This document shows positions 14,131-18,568 of a stretch of 18,568 bases of DNA, in pieces. Where the stretch lies: NCBI GenBank assembly GCA_002309915.1, contig DBYT01000115.1, forward strand, positions 9,798 to 28,365, given 5' to 3'. The notes beneath the pieces were generated by a model that was not told the origin of the DNA, searched no databases, and saw only the letters and a list, made by a program, of their open reading frames with translations. The DNA is from Bacteroidales bacterium UBA1179. GTDB taxonomy: Bacteria; Bacteroidota; Bacteroidia; Bacteroidales; Bacteroidaceae. The translations under genes were made by a program, and so were the position numbers. Numbering within the stretch: the stretch's first letter is position 1; every line of letters starts with the position of its first letter.

Positions 14131-16824
14131 ATGAAAACCTTTAAGCAATTACTGACTTTTGCGGCAATGCTGCCCGTTCTGGCATCAGCCCAGAATCCGA
14201 TAATCAGCACTGTCTTTACCCCCGATCCTGCACCGTTCGTGTACGGCGATAAGGTATATCTTTTTACTGATCATGATGAGAGCGGCCGCAACCGCGACTT
14301 CAACATGAAGGACTGGATGGTGTTCAGCACTGAGGATATGGTGAACTGGACCTATCTGGGAACCCAGGTGTCAACCGCCACATTCAAGTGGGCCCGTCAG
14401 GGACAGCGTGCGTGGGCCTGCCAGGCTGTAGAGCGTAACGGCAAGTGGTACTGGTACGTATGCTGCAATAAGGCTACCGGCGGTGACGCCCTTGCAGTTG
14501 CAGTGGCCGATGACCCGCAGGGACCCTGGACCGATGCCATTGGCGGTCCGCTGGCCGAGGGATTCGGATTCATCGACCCCACGGTTTTCATAGATGATGA
14601 TGGCAAGGCTTACCTGTTCTGGGGCAACAAGGGCCTCTGGTACGGTGAGCTTAACGATGATATGGTATCATTCAAGGACGGCTGGCAGGAAGTGCCCGGC
14701 TACCACGATCCCGAGTGTTTCGGCGAGCTCCAGTCCAAGATGAACTGGGCCAAGGGGCAGAACGAGATGATGACCCAGTATGAGGAGGGTCCGTGGGTGA
14801 TGAAACGTAACGGTACATACTACATATCATATCCCGCAGGCGGCGTGCCCGAGCATATGGCATACTCTACCGCTCCTACTATAAACGGCCCGTGGACATA
14901 CCGTGGCCGCATCATGGATGAGGCTGAGAACAGTTTCACCATTCATGGCGGAAACATCACATTCAAGGGTCGTGACTTCATGTTCTACCATAACGGCGGA
15001 CTGCCCGGTGGCGGCGGTTACAACCGCAGTGCCTGCGTGGAGGAGTTCAAGTGGAACGATGACGGCTCATTCCCGTTCATCCCGTTCACCAAAGAGGGCG
15101 TGGTAACTCCCGTCAAGAACCTGGACCCCTATACACGTGTCGAGGCCGAGACTCAGGCCGAATCATATGGTCTGAAAGTTGACCGTCGCGACGGCAAGGA
15201 CCATTTCGTGACCGATATCAGTGACGGAGACTGGATCCGCGTTCGCTCGGTTGACTTCAAGGAGTGCGGCCAGAAGGCTGTGATAGTTGTAGTGGGAGAG
15301 CAGAAGGGCAAGGGTACCATTGAGTTCTATACCGACAACATGGAGGGAGAGCCTTTCTGCAAGGTTCCCGTTAACCGTGACAATGCCGGATTCCCTACGG
15401 CCGCATTCACATATCTGATTGATACTGATGTCCAGGGTGTTCATGACTTATATCTCAAGTTCAGTTGCGAGACGGACAATCCTTTCACCCTTGACTGGTG
15501 GCAGTTCAACGCCCATGCCAACATGCCTATCATCCAGACCCGCTTTACGGCCGATCCTGCTCCGGTAGTCATAGATGACAAGGTTTATCTCTATACCACT
15601 CATGATGAGGACGGAGCCCGCGGTTTCCAGATGTTTGACTGGCTGCTTTATGTATCGGACGATATGGTCAACTGGCAGGATTACGGTCCTGTCGCCTCAC
15701 TGGACAGTTTCCTGTACTACGACGGCAAGAACGGAGCGTGGGCCGAGCAGGTTGTCGAGGCCAACGGAGCCTACTATATGTATTGCCCCATACACGGTCA
15801 CGGAATAGGTGTTCTTATGTCGGAAAATCCCTATGGACCGTTTTCTGATCCCATAGGTGAGCCGCTGGTATGGCAGAAGGAGCACTGGGACGATATCGAT
15901 CCCACGGTTCTGATTGACGATGACGGTCAGGCATACATGTACTGGGGTAACCCGAATCTTTACTCGGTCAAGTTGGGCAGTGACATGATTTCACTTGCAG
16001 GACCTATCATCAAGCATCCCAAGATTGAGGATTATCAGGAGGGCCCGTGGATCTGGAAGCATGACGGTCATTACTATCTGGCATTCGCCTCGACATGCTG
16101 CCCTGAGGGTATAGGATACGCCATGAGTGACGGTCCTGAGGGTCCCTGGGAGTACAAAGGCCATATCATGGACCATACTGTACGTACCCGAGGCAACCAT
16201 CCCGGTATCATTGAATATAAAGGTAAGAGCTATGTGTTCGGCCTTAACTATGATATAATGCATCTCAAGACATTCGCACATGCCGAGCAGCGTTCGGTAT
16301 CGGTTGCCGAGATGCATTACAATGAGGATGGCACCATTCAGGAGGTTCCGTACTTCATTGACAATGTCGTTGAGCAGGTCAAGCCTTTTAATCCCTACCG
16401 TAAGGTTGAGGCTGAGACAATGGCATGGGGATACGGACTGAAGACTTCATATGTGGATCCTGAATTCGTCTTTGATCCCAAGAGGGGCTATTCTGCCCGT
16501 AACATGTATGTCCATGGCATAGATAACGGAGAGTATTTACTGGTGCGCGGCGTTGATTTCGGACGTAAGGGATCCAGGAAAATCAAGGCTGCGATAGGAT
16601 CGGACGGAGTAGGCGGTCTGGAGGTTCATATAGACAGTCCTGACGGTAGGCCCGTTTCGATCATTCCGGTTTCTCCTACGGGAGGTCAGACCAATTTCAA
16701 TTTGTTTACAGGCAAGTTCAAACGTCGTGTCCGCGGACAGCATGACCTCTATTTTGTATTCACTGGAGCAGGAAATGATTTGTTCGCTCTTGACTGGTGG
16801 ATGCTAATCGAACCGCTTTTTTAG
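14131..16824 (+). CDS. Secreted tandem glycoside hydrolase: GH43-CBM6-like-GH43-CBM6-like
   Basis: This 897-residue protein has a signal peptide (about 1-21, ending ASAQ) and two repeats of the same architecture. The first five-bladed GH43 propeller (about 22-330) shows catalytic Asp32 in FTPDPAP, Asp149 in FIDPTVFIDDDG and Glu219 in EEGPWVMK. A CBM6-like beta-sandwich follows (331-462) with YTRVEAETQ and TLDWWQF. The second propeller (464-750) has Asp475 in FTADPAP, Asp590 in DIDPTVLIDDDG and Glu637 in QEGPWIWK. A second sandwich (751-897) has YRKVEAETM and ALDWWML. Both triads are intact, so both units may be active. GH43 enzymes are inverting xylosidases, arabinofuranosidases or related exo-enzymes; the sugar is not predictable. 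It follows maf by 16 bases, and no SusCD genes are nearby. Confidence 0.92.
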   Translation: MKTFKQLLTFAAMLPVLASAQNPIISTVFTPDPAPFVYGDKVYLFTDHDESGRNRDFNMKDWMVFSTEDMVNWTYLGTQVSTATFKWARQGQRAWACQAVERNGKWYWYVCCNKATGGDALAVAVADDPQGPWTDAIGGPLAEGFGFIDPTVFIDDDGKAYLFWGNKGLWYGELNDDMVSFKDGWQEVPGYHDPECFGELQSKMNWAKGQNEMMTQYEEGPWVMKRNGTYYISYPAGGVPEHMAYSTAPTINGPWTYRGRIMDEAENSFTIHGGNITFKGRDFMFYHNGGLPGGGGYNRSACVEEFKWNDDGSFPFIPFTKEGVVTPVKNLDPYTRVEAETQAESYGLKVDRRDGKDHFVTDISDGDWIRVRSVDFKECGQKAVIVVVGEQKGKGTIEFYTDNMEGEPFCKVPVNRDNAGFPTAAFTYLIDTDVQGVHDLYLKFSCETDNPFTLDWWQFNAHANMPIIQTRFTADPAPVVIDDKVYLYTTHDEDGARGFQMFDWLLYVSDDMVNWQDYGPVASLDSFLYYDGKNGAWAEQVVEANGAYYMYCPIHGHGIGVLMSENPYGPFSDPIGEPLVWQKEHWDDIDPTVLIDDDGQAYMYWGNPNLYSVKLGSDMISLAGPIIKHPKIEDYQEGPWIWKHDGHYYLAFASTCCPEGIGYAMSDGPEGPWEYKGHIMDHTVRTRGNHPGIIEYKGKSYVFGLNYDIMHLKTFAHAEQRSVSVAEMHYNEDGTIQEVPYFIDNVVEQVKPFNPYRKVEAETMAWGYGLKTSYVDPEFVFDPKRGYSARNMYVHGIDNGEYLLVRGVDFGRKGSRKIKAAIGSDGVGGLEVHIDSPDGRPVSIIPVSPTGGQTNFNLFTGKFKRRVRGQHDLYFVFTGAGNDLFALDWWMLIEPLF

Positions 16825-16832
16825 TACCTTTG
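16825..16832 (+). promoter_or_regulatory. Bacteroidota -7 promoter element (TACCTTTG) upstream of the DUF2279 gene
   Basis: TACCTTTG matches the Bacteroidota housekeeping -7 consensus TAnnTTTG exactly and starts immediately after the GH43 stop codon. The DUF2279 ATG is 21 bases downstream, implying a short leader of about 15 bases. No convincing -33 TTG/TTTG lies at the expected spacing, so support rests on the -7 match and its position. Confidence 0.6.
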
Positions 16833-16853
16833 CGGCCGGAAAATACCAAGTAG

Positions 16854-17897
16854 ATGATGAAGAGATTGATTACGTTTGCATTACTCGCTGTGTTTCTGGC
16901 CGTTCCGGCAAAAGCTTACGATTATACCTTTGATGTTACACTGCCCATAGTATCTCCCGATGCCCGTAAAACCGGACTGAACAAAAGCGGTGCCATTGTA
17001 CTGGGAACCGAGGCTGTACTTATTACCGGTATTATGACATCACTTTACGTGTCATGGTATTCGGGGTCTGAGACAGGTGGATTTCACTTCTATAATGACA
17101 ATAAGGAGTGGCTGCAGATGGATAAGGCTGGACATGCCAACTCCTGCTATAACTTTGCAAACATAGGTTATGAGGCACTGTCCATGGCCGGCATTGATGA
17201 GAAACGTTCCATACTGTACGGAGCGCCACTGGGTATCACCATAATGACTCTGGTCGAGGTTTTTGACGCCATGTCAAGCAACTGGGGCTTCTCATGGGGT
17301 GATATGGGTGCCAATATCCTGGGAACAGGACTCTTTATGGGGCAGCAGGCCTTATGGCATGAGCAGCGTATTGCACTTAAATATTCCTATCACAATTCCG
17401 GATTATCCAAGTACAATGTCAGCAATCCTGTTACCATGGAGCGGGATTACATAATGGGTGAGGACTGGCTTGACCGTCTGTATGAGGATTACAGCGGCAT
17501 CACCATCTGGGCTGCCTGTGATGTCAAGTCACTCTTTATGAAGGATTCAAGCCGATATCCCTCCTGGCTGGGATGGGCAATCGGTTACAGCGCCGAGGGT
17601 ATGACCGGTGAATACAACAACTTTCAGCCTTCCGGTAAGGCCGGATTGGACGGAAACTGGGGCCGTGGCTGGGAGTATGATCCGGTGAATGCACCAGGTC
17701 AACTCAAATACATGCCCAATGAAGCCCGTCAGCGCAGGTTCTTCCTGGCACCGGATATTGACATATCGCGAATACCCTGCCGGAACAAGACCCTGAAACA
17801 TGTCTTAAGGGTACTCAGTGCCGTCAAGATCCCTACACCTACGCTCGAGTACCGTCCGGGTGAGAACAGACTGGCCTGGCACTGGTTTTATTTCTGA
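16854..17897 (+). CDS. DUF2279 (YfiM-like) predicted envelope protein
   Basis: This 347-residue protein starts with a signal peptide (cleavage near AKA at about 22). ATG codons stand at both 16854 and 16857, and either could be used. The core at about 40-190 carries the DUF2279 hallmarks: a hydrophobic segment near VLGTEAVLITGIM, then MDKAGH, ANIGYEALSMAG, LVEVFDAMSSNWGFSW and GDMGANILGTGLF. These charged residues buried in hydrophobic segments suggest a membrane-associated fold. The C-terminal half, with FQPSGKAGLDG and many aromatic residues, is probably periplasmic or part of an outer-membrane assembly. The family has no established function. The gene has its own TAnnTTTG element and lies 17 bases before rnhB, an adjacency I recall from other Bacteroidales genomes. 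Confidence 0.8.
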   Translation: MMKRLITFALLAVFLAVPAKAYDYTFDVTLPIVSPDARKTGLNKSGAIVLGTEAVLITGIMTSLYVSWYSGSETGGFHFYNDNKEWLQMDKAGHANSCYNFANIGYEALSMAGIDEKRSILYGAPLGITIMTLVEVFDAMSSNWGFSWGDMGANILGTGLFMGQQALWHEQRIALKYSYHNSGLSKYNVSNPVTMERDYIMGEDWLDRLYEDYSGITIWAACDVKSLFMKDSSRYPSWLGWAIGYSAEGMTGEYNNFQPSGKAGLDGNWGRGWEYDPVNAPGQLKYMPNEARQRRFFLAPDIDISRIPCRNKTLKHVLRVLSAVKIPTPTLEYRPGENRLAWHWFYF

Positions 17898-17902
17898 TTG
17901 TG

Positions 17903-17910
17903 TATCTTTG
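17903..17910 (+). promoter_or_regulatory. Bacteroidota -7 promoter element (TATCTTTG) upstream of rnhB
   Basis: TATCTTTG is an exact TAnnTTTG match lying between the DUF2279 stop (17895-17897) and the rnhB ATG (17915). The usual spacing would put the transcript start almost on the start codon, so the message would be leaderless or nearly so. No clear -33 element was identified. The short match could be chance, but a second TAnCTTTGCG-type site in the 29-base gap before DUF2279 makes this less likely. Confidence 0.5.
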
Positions 17911-17914
17911 CGAT

Positions 17915-18529
17915 ATGAGTCACAATCCATTGTTACCATATCTTGTTGAGGGTCGGATAGAGGCCGGGTGTGATGAGGCCGGACGCGGCTGCCTGGCAGG
18001 GCCCGTATATGCCGCCGCCGTCATCCTTCCGCCGGATTTCAGCAATGAACTCCTGAATGACTCCAAACAGCTTACCGAGAAACAGCGTTATGCCTTGCGT
18101 CCCGTAATAGAAAAAGAGGCGTTGGCTTGGGCTGTGGGTATTGTTGACAATGTCGAAATAGATAAGATAAATATTCTCAAGGCGTCATTTACAGCCATGC
18201 ATCGGGCTATAGACCAGCTTAAGGTGCGCCCGGATCATCTGCTTATAGACGGTAACCGTTTCATCCCTTATCCCGGAATACCGCACACCACCATCGTCAA
18301 GGGTGACGGTAAGATGATGTCCATTGCGGCCGCATCGGTCCTGGCCAAGACCTACCGTGACGATTTTATGAATAAGATAGCCCTTGAGTATCCCCAGTAT
18401 GACTGGCTGGAGAACAAGGGCTATCCTACTAAGAAACACCGCGACGCCATAAAGCAATACGGAACCACTCCGTATCACCGCATGTCATTCAACCTTTTGG
18501 GTGACGGCCAACTGTCGTTTGATTTTTAA
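17915..18529 (+). CDS. rnhB: Ribonuclease HII
   Basis: I start this 204-residue protein at the ATG at 17915. A GTG at 17900 in the same frame is possible, but it would translate the promoter-like element. The catalytic residues are visible: Asp20-Glu21 in GCDEAGRGCLAGPV, Asp112 in LLIDGN and Asp131 in KGDGKMMSIAAASVLAK, the RNase HII signature. It ends with the typical HRMSFN segment. The enzyme cleaves the RNA strand of RNA/DNA hybrids and removes single ribonucleotides left in DNA, using Mg2+ or Mn2+, in the cytoplasm. It follows DUF2279 by 17 bases and is followed 7 bases later by another start codon. Confidence 0.96.
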   Translation: MSHNPLLPYLVEGRIEAGCDEAGRGCLAGPVYAAAVILPPDFSNELLNDSKQLTEKQRYALRPVIEKEALAWAVGIVDNVEIDKINILKASFTAMHRAIDQLKVRPDHLLIDGNRFIPYPGIPHTTIVKGDGKMMSIAAASVLAKTYRDDFMNKIALEYPQYDWLENKGYPTKKHRDAIKQYGTTPYHRMSFNLLGDGQLSFDF

Positions 18530-18536
18530 AACCGAT

Positions 18537-18568
18537 ATGAAAAGAAGGACTGTTTTACTGTTGTTGTT
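18537..18568 (+). CDS. Start of a further gene, cut by the window edge
   Basis: An ATG 7 bases after the rnhB stop opens a frame beginning with several lysines (MKKK) that stays open to the window end. Only about ten codons are present, so no family can be assigned. Position and spacing make it a plausible co-transcribed gene, perhaps exported given the basic start, but this is weak. Confidence 0.4.
   Translation, partial: MKRRTVLLLL

Noticed and set aside
8011..16824. A polysaccharide utilisation locus made of the TonB-dependent receptor and GH43 gene
   Set aside because: They are about 3.7 kb apart on opposite strands with unrelated genes between, and no SusD or hybrid sensor is present.

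Overview
The window looks like chromosomal DNA from a member of the Bacteroidales (Bacteroidota) of roughly balanced GC content. The evidence is a TonB-dependent receptor with an N-terminal carboxypeptidase-regulatory-like domain, a BF3164-like propeller lipoprotein, a large GH43 enzyme, weak Shine-Dalgarno signals, and two exact TAnnTTTG promoter elements of the Bacteroidota type. I cannot name the genus. There are 17 protein genes plus the first codons of an 18th. No tRNA, rRNA, CRISPR array, insertion sequence or phage gene was seen.

Left part, minus strand (10407 down to 313): a compact co-directional series. In transcription order it encodes a TonB-dependent receptor, an APH/choline-kinase-fold phosphotransferase, an NMT1/THI5-like periplasmic binding protein without permease or ATPase, a membrane receptor joining dCache, HAMP, SpoIIE-type PP2C phosphatase and HATPase_c (RsbW-like) domains, a CPA1 K+/H+ antiporter (NhaP2-like), a STAS anti-sigma-factor antagonist, a (p)ppGpp synthetase with a C-terminal extension, and a small Mesh1-like (p)ppGpp hydrolase. 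From the phosphotransferase onward the gaps are 19 bases or less, or overlaps. The last six genes read as one signalling circuit: periplasmic sensing, a phosphatase/kinase switch acting on a STAS protein, and a dedicated alarmone synthetase/hydrolase pair. This is the most interesting part of the window. The series ends convergently, 3 bases from the truncated 3' end of an Lrp/AsnC regulator gene at the left edge.

Right part, plus strand (10534 to the end): a lipoprotein gene divergent from the receptor gene; then a tight run of nitroreductase, DUF2520/Rossmann protein, KdsC-like HAD phosphatase and Maf pyrophosphatase. Next comes an 897-residue secreted protein with two complete GH43-CBM6-like units, each keeping its own catalytic triad. 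A DUF2279 envelope protein and ribonuclease HII follow, each with a TAnnTTTG element just upstream, and the window ends inside the start of another gene.

All functions come from reading motifs and translations by eye; no database search was run.
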